64,000 bases of DNA, from NCBI GenBank assembly GCA_029204225.1, contig CM055096.1, positions 38,073,003-38,137,002 on the forward strand, written 5' to 3'. Each line of letters opens with the position of its first letter. Position 1 is the first letter of the stretch. Source of the DNA: Diphasiastrum complanatum. Taxonomy: Eukaryota; Streptophyta; Lycopodiopsida; Lycopodiales; Lycopodiaceae. The position numbers and the translations under genes are program-made. Of the stretch, positions 46,031 through 57,989 are shown piece by piece. The notes below the pieces were generated by a model, which saw only the letters and a program-made list of their open reading frames with translations, was not told the DNA's origin and searched no databases.

Positions 46031-46940
46031 AAGGTGATAGTAATCACTAGACAAGAATGAGGTGGAAAATCTGACAAGAAGGTGGTCTAGGAACGGCGGA
46101 GTTGGTCGTTTGAAAGCTGTGTTGAGCCAAATCCAGCAAGTGAGGATTTGATTGATTGGTCCAGGACAGGGAAAACCTTTCCATCACACTTATGACAAAG
46201 GATTCTTTCCGGATTTCTAAGCCTTGGATTGACGGAAAGCTGTTTTTCCATATTTTCCATAGAAGAAATTCTCAAGACCATACTTGTCACCGATTGATGA
46301 ATGGACTGAAGCAGATTCTTCCTTACAGTATGGCGACCTCAATGAAGGTGGAAAGTGACTGTAAATTCACAAGGAAGAGGTGCATGTTTTGCCAAGAACT
46401 AGCTGAAAACCCCGCATAGGGTTTCTAAGAGGAAAATCGTTGATTTCTCTTTGTAAGAATCAGATTTCAATGCTGTAAAAAGCCATGGCTGGGCGCCCAA
46501 CAGCCGCAGACAACCACAAAGTCATCAAGGAACTGGATCGCGATTCAGGAGGGTGGCTATGGCCCTTCAAACACTTTTGGAGATCAAGGGAGATAGTAGA
46601 GAAACGTGATAGATAGAGAGGCGTCGCGCACTTCAAGCCGAAGAGGAACCTAGTGGGCGCAGGGGGGGTTTGTGTTTGGAGGAGTTGTCTTTGGCGAGCG
46701 AAAGATCTATGCGTCGTGCGATCAAATCTGTGGAAAGCCAATGGTAAAAACGACCTCCATCGTGGGCCGTTAGATGCAATCCAGCCATTAGATTAGCTTG
46801 AAGTGGGACTTGAAGAGCCTGAAAGGCATGCAATTTGATTAGAAATTTTCATTCTGAAAGGAGCCAAGACCCAGAAATTCAGGAAAGCCGAAGTTTCTTG
46901 AAGAGGAAGGAAAAGTTCAAAAACAAAAAAAGCTCTTATT
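46031..46940 (+). other. Leader/insert DNA of copia E, no gene recognised
   Basis: Between the primer binding site and gag. It is higher in GC than the rest of E at 46480-46750, and no open frame is recognisable. It could be captured host DNA. Confidence 0.35.
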
Positions 46941-47055
46941 TTTATGTCCTTAAGTTTATTTTGGCCAAACGAAATCCAACTACAACATATGAAAGTTCAA
47001 AATAAAAAGCATTCTCATGGAGAAAGAGCTATGAGACATCATTGCGGATATTGAG

Positions 47056-47430
47056 GTGAGGCCAAACACCACTCCAACTGACATGAGAGCTTATGGCAGG
47101 AAGGCGCAGAGAGCACTATCTTTGATCAATTTATCGGTGAAAGATTATGTGATCACCCACATAAATGACGCGGTTATGGCCAGAGGAGCTTGGGAAGCCT
47201 TAAGAATGCAATTTCAAATCGCTAATCCAGCTCACGCCATGCTCTTGAAATCAAGATTCAACACTATCAGGATGGAAGACAATGAAAGTGTGGGATCTTT
47301 CTTCACCAGGATCAAGGAACTGAAGCAGAAAGGCAAGTGCTACTACTACCATAAGCCAGGTCATTGGGCTAGAGAGTGCTACAAAAAAAAAGCGGATATC
47401 AAACAAGGGAAAGTGAAGCAAAAAAGGTAA
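47056..47430 (+). mobile_element. gag with zinc knuckle, copia E
   Basis: Gag core with ALSLINLSVKDYVITHINDA and AMLLKSRFNTIRMEDNE, then a CCHC-like knuckle (CYYYHKPGHWARECYKKK). Related to gag of copia C but clearly distinct. Protease-like sequence continues to about 47.65 kb. Fossil. Confidence 0.88.
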
Positions 47431-47838
47431 CATTGCCGAGGATGATGGAGAGAGCCACTAGACACATGACTGAGAAGCGTGATTGGTTTGAAAACTTCTC
47501 GCCAATCCATGATGGGGAGAAAGTCACGCATGCCAATGGGCAAAAAAGCTAGGTTTAGGGCATTGGCAATGTACCAGTAGAGTTTTCAAATGGTAAGATA
47601 AAAAACATTTTGAATGTGCTTTAAGTACCTGGACTTACTAAAAACTTACTTTTTGTTGTTTGAAGGCTGAATTTGTCAAAGATGGATGCTTGATGAAGGA
47701 TATGGTTCGCGATTACAAGGACTATGTGGCCAGATATACTTTTTGAAGAACAAATCATATAGATAGCTACTTTCTAGCGAATGGTTTTGTGAGAACGAAC
47801 TCTAATCCTAATCTCTATGTGATAGTACTGCATTAGTT

Positions 47839-48745
47839 GTGCTATATGTTGACGATGTCATCATCACAAGAAATGATGAGAACTTGATAAAGTCTATCAA
47901 GTCTAGTTTGTGTAAGCATTTCGAGATGACTAATTTGAATTTGATGCATTATTGTCTAGGCATAGAAGTATGGCAGAACACAGACATTATTAAGCTTTCA
48001 CAAGCAAATATGCTCGAGAGGTCTTAGAGAGATTTCACATCTCTGATTATAAACCATTGACCTTGCCTAGTGAAGTTAGCAAGAAATTGTCGCATCTTGA
48101 TGAGAGTGGTCATGTTGATTGCACATTGTATCGCCAACTTGCTGGTAGTCTCATGTATCTCACCACTACTAGACCAAACATTTGTTATGTTGTGAGTCAA
48201 TTTATGGCATCATCTACCTTAGAGCATTGGAAAACTACTAAACACATTCTAAGGTATGTAAAGGCACACTAAATTTGTGTTTGGTCTATTCAAGGCAATT
48301 TGACTTACCTAAGTTAAAAGGCTATGTGGATGCTGACTGGGATGGCAACCTAGATGATAAGAGATCTATCACTGGCTATGCTTTTGATGTCGGAAATGGT
48401 TGTTTGTCCTAGTCAAGCAAGAAGCAGGATACTGTATCACTTTCCACCATAATAGCCAAATATAAAGCCTTATGTTCTACAACACAAGAAGCGGTTTGGC
48501 TGCGAGAGCTACTCAAAGAAATTGGGGTAAGACAACCAAACGTACAGTCATTTCTTGTGATAGTCAAAGTGGTAATCAATCACCAAAAAATCCAATGTTT
48601 CATACTAGAACGAGGCATATAGTCAAAAGACATAGATGTGGTTCACTATACAACTGCTACACAAGTTGTTGATGTATTTACAAAGTCGCTAAACGGGGAT
48701 AAGTTTGAAGATTTCAAACTAAAGCTTGGCAGTGAGTTGATATTC
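47839..48745 (+). mobile_element. Reverse transcriptase end and RNase H, copia E
   Basis: Active-site block LYVDDVIITRND, HYCLGIEV, YRQLAGSLMYLTTTRPNI and the RNase H region to about 48.74 kb. Fossil with several breaks. Confidence 0.88.
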
Positions 48746-49043
48746 TGAAACTTGCGTAGGTTGTTGGACATGTTTTACATCTTACTTGTGACATTGTTGT
48801 GAAGTATACTTTAATTTTTGAATTGGAAGTTACTATGCTATCATGGAGGCATGTTCCATGAGTAATTTGTTTAATATTAAGTATTAATTATTGAGGGAGA
48901 GAGTTGAAAAGGCAATAATTGACGTGTATCATTGTGACGATTACTTGCCATATTTGACGACTACTTCCTCTCTCTAGTTTTTAGATAGTGGGCCGATCTT
49001 TCTTCAGCCCCTAATTCTCTATTTAGCTAACATTTCTTGTATG

Positions 49044-49386
49044 TTTCTTGACCTTGAAGAAACTTCACTCTTCACTTGTGAAGGGACCCAACTCAACTTT
49101 CACTTTGAGAATTTTTAATGAAGTTGAAGGCCAGAATGCACTTCAATTCTTCAGGGCCCTCTTCAATTGAATCCAATGGTGGCCTTTGATCCTGCGGCTT
49201 ACATTTGTCTCCCTACGCTCAAACCTCACAGTTGATTCACCTCATAATCGATTAGACGGTTGTCAACGATCTAGGGCTTTGAAATGGGCTCTTCCAGCCG
49301 CAGATTCCCTCAAATACACAACGGTCCAATTCACACTGGCCGCGAGCGACCTCCACGACTCATCTCCTTCTCTTGCTTACCAGCTA
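49044..49386 (+). repeat. Repeat X, copy 3
   Basis: Collinear with 36348-36690 from ACCTTGAAGAAACTTCACTC to TTGCTTACCAGCTAT, again ending exactly at a D-type LTR. Confidence 0.88.
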
Positions 49387-49733
49387 TTGAAGAAACAAAA
49401 TGTTTATGATTACAAAGGCTTGCTAGCTTTCAGCCCTTCGCCTGACGAAGATGTTCGTGAACTCAAACATCTGAAGACACGAAACACAAAGAGTTTCGCG
49501 AACGCGAAGGTCAACGGAGATGAAGACGAACAGTTCGCGAACACGAAAGATCCACGAACGAGATTCCTTCGCGGTCCAGTACGGAAGAAGGCAGACGAGG
49601 TAAACGAAACTCGTTCAGCGCTCACGCTCCAAGGAGTACCACCAAAGATCACGCAAGTACCCAGAAGTACAGTAATCTGATTTGATGGCATGACGTCAGC
49701 AGATACTTCCTAGGTCATGGCTTTTCTAGGAGC
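49387..49733 (+). mobile_element. Truncated D-type LTR fragment
   Basis: Matches the first ~340 bases of the copia D LTR (TGAAGAAACAAAATG to ACTTCCTAGGTC). It stops at the inner end of the right inverted-repeat arm. No internal element sequence. Confidence 0.85.
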
Positions 49734-50204
49734 CACAAATTCTATATTTACTTTGCAAGGAATGTTCTTTTGCTTCATGTGCTTTGCACAAGCTGAGAAA
49801 GTGGAAGAACCATTATTCAGTTTGGTTTTGCGAGCTTATTTGCAAAGAATTTAGGTACATTTTTATTGGATATCCATCAGGAAACCCAGTCAAATTGTTG
49901 AATATTCAACGCTGAATTGTTAGGTTTTTTATGTTTTTGTTACAAAAGTAGAAGACTACTTCATAACGTTAATTTTTGGCTGAGTTATATATTAAATGTT
50001 GAAGATTGAACAAACTATTTCTTCTGAAAAGATGGACTGTTACATATATAATAGACAAGATGAGACAATCAAGTCCTTGTTGTTTGATGTTCTTTTTCCA
50101 AAGGATCTGCCCACAAAGTTGGAGATGGATATGTTAGAGGATTGCATCGACAAGATCTTGGTAGTGTTACCTAATCCTTCAAGTTGCACATCATGTAGAC
50201 GTCT

Positions 50205-50625
50205 TCTTTGATCACTCCATTTAGATAAGCTATTTGTACATGGAGTTGATGTACCTCAAGGTTGGCTGAAACAACATAAGATAAGAGTATTCTGATCGAG
50301 GAGTGCTTGACTATAGGACTGAAAGTCTCATTATAGTGGATGTTCGAGATTTGAAAATATCCTCACGCTACTGGTTGAGATTTCATGGGATCGATACTCC
50401 CATGAGCTTTGTATTTGATTGTTTTGCAATCAATTAGATTGTTGTTAGTAGGCAATTCGACAATTGACCATGTCATGTTCATGATTAGAGAGGTATACTC
50501 TTTGTCCATCGCTTTTCTCCAAATATCAAAGTCTGTTTGACTGAATGCTTCATCGGCTGTAGTCGGTTCTTGAATTAGATAACAAGCATACTCATCGATA
50601 TATCACTCTGATTGATCTTCTTGGA
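50205..50625 (-). mobile_element. Copia reverse-transcriptase fragment (right-arm copy)
   Basis: Counterpart of 4540-4960. Broken, no LTRs. Confidence 0.8.
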
Positions 50626-50884
50626 GGTGGGGGAGGCTGATGATCATGTACTTGATTTTGTTGCTCCTAAGTAGCAATGTCTTCTTTAGATGATAACTTT
50701 GCACTGATTAGATTCGAATTCTACTTTATGTCCTACATCTATAATTATGCTAACAGATAGCAGATTCATAGACTTACTTCTCTTATTTAAATTCTACTAT
50801 ATCAAGTTTCTTGCTTGGTAGCAGTGATGGCACATGGAAAGGAACACGATATTTTTTATATCAGAGTAGAAATATCTCACACAT

Positions 50885-50885
<1 letters not shown>

Positions 50886-50924
<39 letters not shown>
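50886..50924. repeat. (CA)n microsatellite
   Basis: About 19 CA units; the left-arm counterpart at 4230-4258 is shorter. Confidence 0.95.
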
Positions 50925-50926
<2 letters not shown>

Positions 50927-51197
50927 TGTAAAAACTTTCCTCATTTTGCAAATTTTAATCTTCAAGAGTGAGATCTGCTAATTGTCTTCATTGAGCTTTT
51001 TTCTTGTAAATTTATTTCAATCCATGTTGGTTAAGCGATGCATAATGTGTGAATAATAGGACTGAGCTTTAGTTCTCTTGCTCTATAAACATTATGGTTG
51101 TTTTTAAAGGCATTAGCTTGTGGATAACAAGTGTATAAGGGTTGAAAGCTTGTCCTTGCAAGCTAAACTAAGCTTTGTGGAGTTTATATGTCATATT

Positions 51198-52567
51198 TTT
51201 TGCTTTGTAGTACTAAAAAGAATGGTTGTAGCATTACAAGTATAGTGTAGGAGATGTATAAGTAGCACCACTTGCTTTTTGCTTTGGCCATGTCATGGGG
51301 TTGTGGATGATTAGAATGGTGTTCAATCTTGTGGAGTGTACGAAAAGAGTTGTATTTTAGTTGTTGCTTCTAATTAGAAGTCAATTTTAATATGGTTAAG
51401 GTTGTTGCAAAGAGTAGAAAGTGTAACAAAAGAAGATGTACGTTCCATAAATCTTCTTAGAATGACACTCGAAAAATGTACTACTACATGATATTAGGCC
51501 TCGGAATCTCTATTACAATTGCATAGCAAAGTGAGCATGATTTTTTTGCAACACCAATCCTCTCTTCCCTACATGTCCATACTTCTTGTCAATATCATAT
51601 AAATCTGCTCTTCCAAACCTTGTAAAATCATAAGTTCACTTCCTAGTCCTTATGAACTTCTATCCCTGTGCAAAGAGCTCCAAAAACATCTTTCAATTTT
51701 GTAGATGCACCCCTAGGCCAAGTAGGATTAGGCTTTGGATTAGTGTCATCTTTTCGTCAAACTTTCCAAATGCTTCGCCACCAATATTTTTATTAATATT
51801 AAACATAAACATTCTGCCAAAACTTCTAGTAAAACCTCCAAAGATGGAATGATGACCTAGCCCTAAAACTTTTGCCTAAACTTCTATGTGCACAACCAAT
51901 GACTGAATGCCACATAGCACTCAGACATTGCCTTGCTATGTGAAGTCAATCCTTGCATGTTCACATGAAAGTTTTGGTCAAAAGTTTTGACTATAAAATA
52001 GAATTATCATGGGACCTTGCCTTGCTATGTGAAGTCAATCCTTGCATGTTCATATGGAAGTTTTGGTCAAAAGTTGACTATAAAATAGAAGTAGCATTTA
52101 CCGACTTGGGGAAGGTGCATGCATGGTAAGTGGTCAGAGCAAAAAACTAAACCTTGACAAAGAATGAGGAGATAATAAGAGAGCTTAGGCTTGGATATGG
52201 AAGATGAGAATGTGTGGCTAGATACTAGAGCTCAAAGCCAGGGAGGATTGGAAAGCACCAGCACAAAAGAAAAAGTTAAGACTTTTGCACATGGAATTGT
52301 CCACAGCCATTGATTATTAAAGCATCCCCTTCCCTGTACCTGTTCAGAAGTCTAGCCATCCTCAATGATCAACCCTGGCATGTGAGGAATGAATAGGCCT
52401 GGTTAATATTGAAACAGGAGATCAGGCTCTGGTGCTTGAAGATTTTGCTGCTTTTGGTCAATATTGTGGGATTGCAGAATGGGTTTCTGCTACTTGCCAT
52501 ATTGCCTTAAAGAAAATCAGCAACAGAACTTGTATGCAACTGTTGCGAGTTTTCCTGTTGATTCTAT
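51198..52567. other. Segment present only in the right arm
   Basis: At the matching point in the left arm (about 3957) flanking sequences join directly. No gene is recognised inside. It contains an 89-bp tandem duplication. It is either an insertion into the right arm or a loss from the left. Confidence 0.75.
51928..52105 (+). repeat. 89-bp tandem duplication
   Basis: TTGCCTTGCTATGTGAAGTC starts at 51928 and 52017. The units share AATCCTTGCATGTTCA and AGTTTTGGTCAAAAGTT and differ by a few bases. Confidence 0.92.
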
Positions 52568-53114
52568 TGAATGATATGGGTGAAGACTGATACTTTTCAT
52601 CATAGTGAACAGCAACATATACAGTTTGTTGAATTGAGTACCGATATAGTGAAATTTCCCTTCAGATCCATGGCAGATGATTACGAGAATTTGATCAAGC
52701 GAGCTTACTTGAACGACTTAGAATTCAGTAACTAGCCATAAAAAATTCTACAGTACACTACAGCAAAGCAAGCATACACTGTTATGAACATGAATATTTC
52801 AAGATGTACACGCTTGATGAGAATTGGAGCAATAAGAATATGGGTGATATCGCAGATCTATAGGCTGCGGGAAAGGAATAGATCAGTGAAGATTCGAGTG
52901 CATTATCGTACATTTTCACTTTGAATCTGCAATCAAAGTCGGTCAGAGATTCACAGATTTTTCATGGATTTTCTGTTGTGACCAACTAACCATCTAGTCT
53001 GTAAAAACACAATAGATCCTACAGGTGAACTATTTAATTTTACGTTTATAAGGATTAATATTGGAGGTATTTCTGATCAACATTTCATGGTGCACCATTC
53101 AAGCTTTCTTACCT

Positions 53115-53120
53115 TTTATT
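53115..53120 (-). terminator. Candidate poly(A) signal of the WRKY gene
   Basis: AATAAA on the minus strand about 420 bases past the stop codon. Also present in the left arm at 3401-3406. Plausible, unproven. Confidence 0.35.
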
Positions 53121-53537
53121 TGTTTCTATATCCAAGAGAAAGGAGCCAGATCCGAAAGAGGGAAAGGAAGCCTGCCACAATCACCTGGAAATCGAAATTT
53201 CTTTTGCCATTCCTCAAAGGGATCCTTGCACATAATCATCCATCTCGCCGAACATTGCTCTCATTCCAAACAACAAGAAGCTTTCTATGTTTCTTAAACA
53301 GGCATAGAGTTTCGCCAGAGTTCTGACTGAAAAAATCTGCATGTTGTACCATCTATTAATTGAGAGACTATGCACAAGTCAACCAAAATGTAGATAATCC
53401 TTTCAGATGAAGACGTGAAGACTCCCCCCATGTATTCAAGCAGCTTCCGTCACGCGAAGCTGCTCATTTCTGGATCCTTCAAGAGAATATTGAGCACAAA
53501 CTGCCTACAAATTCACCAAAAGGATTCAGGCATACAG

Positions 53538-56500
53538 TTACGGAGTCAGTACCAGCCTCGGAGGTATGGTGTGCTCCAATGCAGAACTCGATGAATCATT
53601 GAAGGGCTGCAGATAATTTTCATCTTCTTGCTTGGGCCGGCGAAGCTGATCTTGTGTATTGAAGGAGCCCACTCTCCAATCTTCAGTGGACGATGGAAAG
53701 GTATCCGCGAAGTTCATAGAGGTCGAGTTCGAAAAGGAAAGTGCCTTCTTTTCGGCTTTGATAGCCATATCCGTATACATCGTAGCTCGATTGATTCCTA
53801 GTTGCATTCCAAGGTCAGTGGCTGACATACTCATGTCTGTATCTTTAAGATCATCTTCAAAAAATTTCCCGAACCCTGCCGTTTTTCTTGGAAATGAAGA
53901 TGGTTGATCCTGGCTAGAGGTAGCTGAGGCCAGATTGTCAATGCAAGGAGCAAAAGCTGCAGTCTGAGCTAAAAGGGATGAGGCCTCACCAGCACAATTG
54001 TCATGGACACTAGCTTTTGCCACAGGGACGTCGTGGTTATGCTTCCCCTCGTAGGTAGTTATTACGGATTTAGGATCGTTGGAAGCCCTCTCAACATGCT
54101 TCCGAACTGGGCATCCAACATTTGTGCACTTATAATAGCTCCTGCAAACAGCTAGAAACTCTCAGTCTTTCTAACAAGTAAGATAAACAGTAATTGTGTA
54201 GCCACAAGTGCAGACAGAAATTTGCTTCACAGCAATCTCAGAAGAAATGTGATATCCATCCAAGTCCTTTGCTTTTACACAACAAACTCCCCACCTTGAA
54301 GACGCTATACAAGTTTACAATCATCCTCTCAAGTCTGAATTTCATCTGAAGTACAACACGTGCAAATCATTTTGAGATCTACTTTTGGCAAAAAAATTTG
54401 ATATCTACTCTTTTTCCACACTCTCTAAGGCCTTTATGACAGCTGAGCCTGCACTTTTACCGGGTAATAACAAGATTGCAGTAAAAAAGGGAGAAACTGA
54501 CGATTATGTTTCTAGGAAACCCATACCACTCTTTAAAAGGTAACAAAAGTGGAAAACACTGGATCGTAAATAATAGCGATATTATGCATCTTTGAGATGG
54601 AAATTCAGCATGTTCCACATAGATCAGCTATATTAAGTCAAAACTGCTACTTTCGCTAGGTACTTGTGAGTCTAATATGCGCTTCTCATATATCTATAGC
54701 CGGGATGCAGAATAGCTTTCTATTCATCAAATCAAAAGGGTATTCTGCTCAACAATCCCAAATTTGTAGGTTTTGCTCAGGAAAGACATATATAAAGTAG
54801 TAAACATACCGAGGATGGGGATTTCCTTTCACCACCTTTTGACCATACTTTCTCCACCGATAGCCATCCTCCAGGATATCGATCTCACTTGTTGTTTGTA
54901 CGACAACACGAGGCTCGCGAATTGTTCTTTGAACGCCAGCAGCCTCTGCTGTTAAAGCTTCCATTCTTCTGCCACAACGAAATGAGACCACTGTCAGATA
55001 TGAATACACAAGGTAGTAAGGAAAGATCAAGCTCTCAAACAGAACTGACTAGTTGATAATTACAGTGATTTCTTTTGAATTACTCTGAAAGATTAACTAC
55101 TTTTCTTGCCAAAAATAGCCTTTTACGTTACAAAATGTTTAAAGCTATCTGAAAATCTAGGAGGCGGCAGCAGCAACCTGCGCTTAGAATTAGGTCCATC
55201 TTCATCGCCATCTTCTAAAGACAACCTGCTACCCTGTTCATCATCATCACTGTAAGATGAAGTTGAAGGCTCACGATTACCACCTGGATCTATTAACGAT
55301 CCAGAGGCAGACCTATCTATAACACCAGATGACGCTCTTTCCAAAGATACATTTGCTCTGGGTGGTAAACCATGCGAATTTCTGGTAGCATGCACTGTGT
55401 AAGCTCCCTCATCCCTTTCTAATCCTTTCGATAACGAGCTCGCAGAATCTCGTCCTAATCCATCTTGAAGAGCAGAAGCAGCACCATGTAGACGGCGACT
55501 AGGCAGGGGCTTTGGATGATTGTGCTCACCTTTATACACAATTTCTGTTACCTGCCCATCATGAGATCTTTCGACCTTTTTCTTTACTGGACAGTTTGCA
55601 TATGTGCATTTGTAATAACTCCTTGGATACTCACTACCCTTTACTTGTTTTTGCCCATATTTTCGCCAATTGTAACCATCTTCTGAAGGTCTTTCTACTG
55701 TTGGAACATGGTCTGTTATAAGTCCTTGCATATCTTCCAACGCTGGGGGCAAAACCCCAGAAGCTGCTTGTTGTCTGTCAGCAGATTTGGAATCCAAACT
55801 TGGTGCACCTAAAGGCTTAGCTGCTGCAGGAGCAGAAGGGTGTATTGGGCCTGAAGAACGCGAAACTCCAGGTTGCTCAAACTGTGGTGGAAATTGTGGA
55901 TGAGAAATGCCAAAATTCGTCTGTAAGGAAAAAAAATCATATGAGCGTCTTACACCACAAACTATATCAAAAGGCAAAGGCAAGATTCTCAGAATTTCCA
56001 AAGAGGGTTATTGTGAGTGTTAGTGATTGTCCAAACATAACAATAACCCAATTCTGGAAATATTAAAAGTGCCTTATCCTGTAAAATGTCACTCCAATAT
56101 GAAAAATTCCAGTGGTTGACATGAAAAGTAATAGAAGCTATACCAATTATCTCTATTCTCAAGTTAAAACCCCTACTAAGTTGCTTATATGTCAGAAAAA
56201 TGGATATTTTTTAAAGTCTACGAACGTCTTCTGTAGTTAACATAAATGTTGAACCATCCACAGATAAGCATAAAGCTTGCAAAACTGGAAGATAAGGAGC
56301 TGAGACAAAATCCACGGCTATATGCCTCTATCTACTGTAGGGAAAGAAGCTTCAGAGAAAAATGATTTAAAACTTCAGTTTAAAGTGCACATTGCATTCA
56401 GGGCAAGGAGACAACTTACACAGAATCAAAAGATACTTTTTCTTGTCACCCTGACTGATAAAGGGAGGACAAGGGATTCTATGATCTTAATAAGCCAAAG

Positions 56501-57989
56501 AAGAGATACAAATGAAAAGAGTACCGAAGTACCGAAGTAAAGGGTACATGCTTCTCAGTACCAGTGTGCAATAACCGAAGAACTGTTAATGTGCACTATT
56601 CACTGTAGAAAAAGAAAAGGGTGCATAAATCTAGTTAATCATTGAATGAGTAGCATAAAAGGATAATAAAAAAAAATCAATTCGGAGCTAGTATAACTTT
56701 GCTAGGATAACTTTATAAAAAAGGCAAACGAAAAAGGTAAATGAAACTAATGCTTAAGTACAAAAATAGGAATAGAAAAGGTAAATGAAACTAATGCTTA
56801 AGTACAAAAATAGACTCAAAAACCATCAAGTTGCTGTTGGAAGAACATCGGCCCATGCTACAAACTGGATCAACTAAGTGATTTTGTTAATCTTGCCATC
56901 ACTAGGTTTGGAACTCTAAATAGACTGCCAAAATATGGTACTAGGGACAGAGGAGAGCGTAAAAAAAAAATCCCATTGAAGTTAAAGCCCAGTGATCATA
57001 CCAGGTTTCCAAGACTTGGCATGTGAGCCAAGGATCCTTGCTTTGGTAGAGGCTTAAAAACAAAGCCAGATGAGCTCTCTTGCTCCACGTCACTCTCTTT
57101 AGAAGATTCAGAAGAAGGTGGTGACATTTGAATTCCATTGCCACTACCGAAACCCGTGGGAAAATTATACGTGCCCGTTGTTGGAGAAAGCTCTGCCTGC
57201 TCTCAAAACAAACAGTTTTCATAATTCCAATCAGCTTCCTATCAAACTAATGCTAATCCGAAGCTTGATACTTAAGAGCACTGCCATGTTGGCTACCCAA
57301 TCAATGACCCCAATCTCTTTATCACTATTACCAACACCTTTGATAATATTTACAAAGGTGTATTAGATCTACAAACTAATCGAAAGTCTCACAAAAAATT
57401 CAACTGCAGCAGTAATTCTGAGTTTTAATCTTAAATACAATATCCGTAAAGTACGCAAGAAGAGAGATTACGTTGAAAGCTTGAGACTTGCCTGATAGCT
57501 GGAAAAGAGAACCGGAGAGTCGAGTAATGTAGTTGGGCTGAGTCCAGGCGGAATAGTAAGGCAGGTTGAACGATTGATGGGGATAGGAGATGGTGGCGTC
57601 ATCTTCATGTGATCTGCGTTAGGCTTAACGTCTTCTAGGAATCCCATTGGATCAAACATAAAACCGCTATTTGTAGCTCCTCTAGCAGCCAGCCTCTCCG
57701 CAAAGCTACCTCCTGCAACTGCGCCTCTTGATGAGGCCTGCCTCGCGCTTTCTTTGTTTGCAGTTGAGAAGGAAGGGGACTCGGGTGCTGCGTTCATGAG
57801 GCTTGTAAAGGATCGGAATTCTGTGTCGGGATCGTGATCGACTAGAAAGCTGGCTGCCAGTGTCATGGGGCTGGGGCTCACCTCACTCGGTTTGAACACA
57901 CCATCTCCAGATACTCGTAGAGGCACCACAATCTGCGATGGCGTTGGCTTCCGCAGCATGGAAGCAATCCGATCTTCACCATATTCCAT
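53538..57989 (-). CDS. Group I WRKY transcription factor (two WRKY domains), five exons
   Basis: Exons inferred from splice sites and frame: 57989-57492, 57196-57002, 55920-55178, 54968-54810, 54141-53538. They total 2199 bases, or 732 residues. The start is ATG 57989 ([12 protein letters not shown]). The N-terminal region holds [10 protein letters not shown] and [13 protein letters not shown], seen in group I WRKY proteins. The N-terminal WRKY domain in exon 3 has [15 protein letters not shown] and the zinc ligands C..C and HNH ([22 protein letters not shown]). The C-terminal WRKY domain spans exons 4 and 5: [20 protein letters not shown], then the conserved intron within the Arg codon, then [19 protein letters not shown] and GKHNHDVP. 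Such proteins bind W-box DNA (TTGAC[C/T]) in the nucleus. Sequence around [16 protein letters not shown] recalls the WRKY2/WRKY20 branch. Intron 1 uses a GC donor (CAG|GCAAGT). The frame is intact and this looks like a working gene. Confidence 0.93.
56732..56816. repeat. 44-bp tandem duplication in WRKY intron 2
   Basis: AAAAGGTAAATGAAACTAAT at 56732 and 56776, followed in both by GCTTAAGTACAAAAATAG. Intronic. Confidence 0.9.

Larger units (their letters stand above)
45770..49043 (+). mobile_element. Ty1/copia element E, relic
   Basis: A short 5' LTR (about 45770-46015) matches 48905-49040 (TGCCATATTTGACGA, GGGCCGATCTTTCT, TATTTAGCTA). A primer-binding-site-like TGGTATTGGAGC is at 46019. Parts seen are gag with zinc knuckle, protease region, reverse transcriptase and RNase H. 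The 3' LTR is cut short where repeat X copy 3 starts. Broken in many places. It lies against the truncated 5' end of the C48 protease gene. Confidence 0.8.
49734..54797 (-). repeat. Right arm of the large inverted repeat
   Basis: Reverse complement of 1737-5414 plus a 1.37-kb segment absent from the left arm. This arm is continuous with the complete WRKY gene, so it is probably the source copy. Confidence 0.93.

Noticed and set aside
55512-56066. Plus-strand frames opposite WRKY exon 3
   Set aside because: Antisense to a multi-exon gene with clear WRKY motifs.
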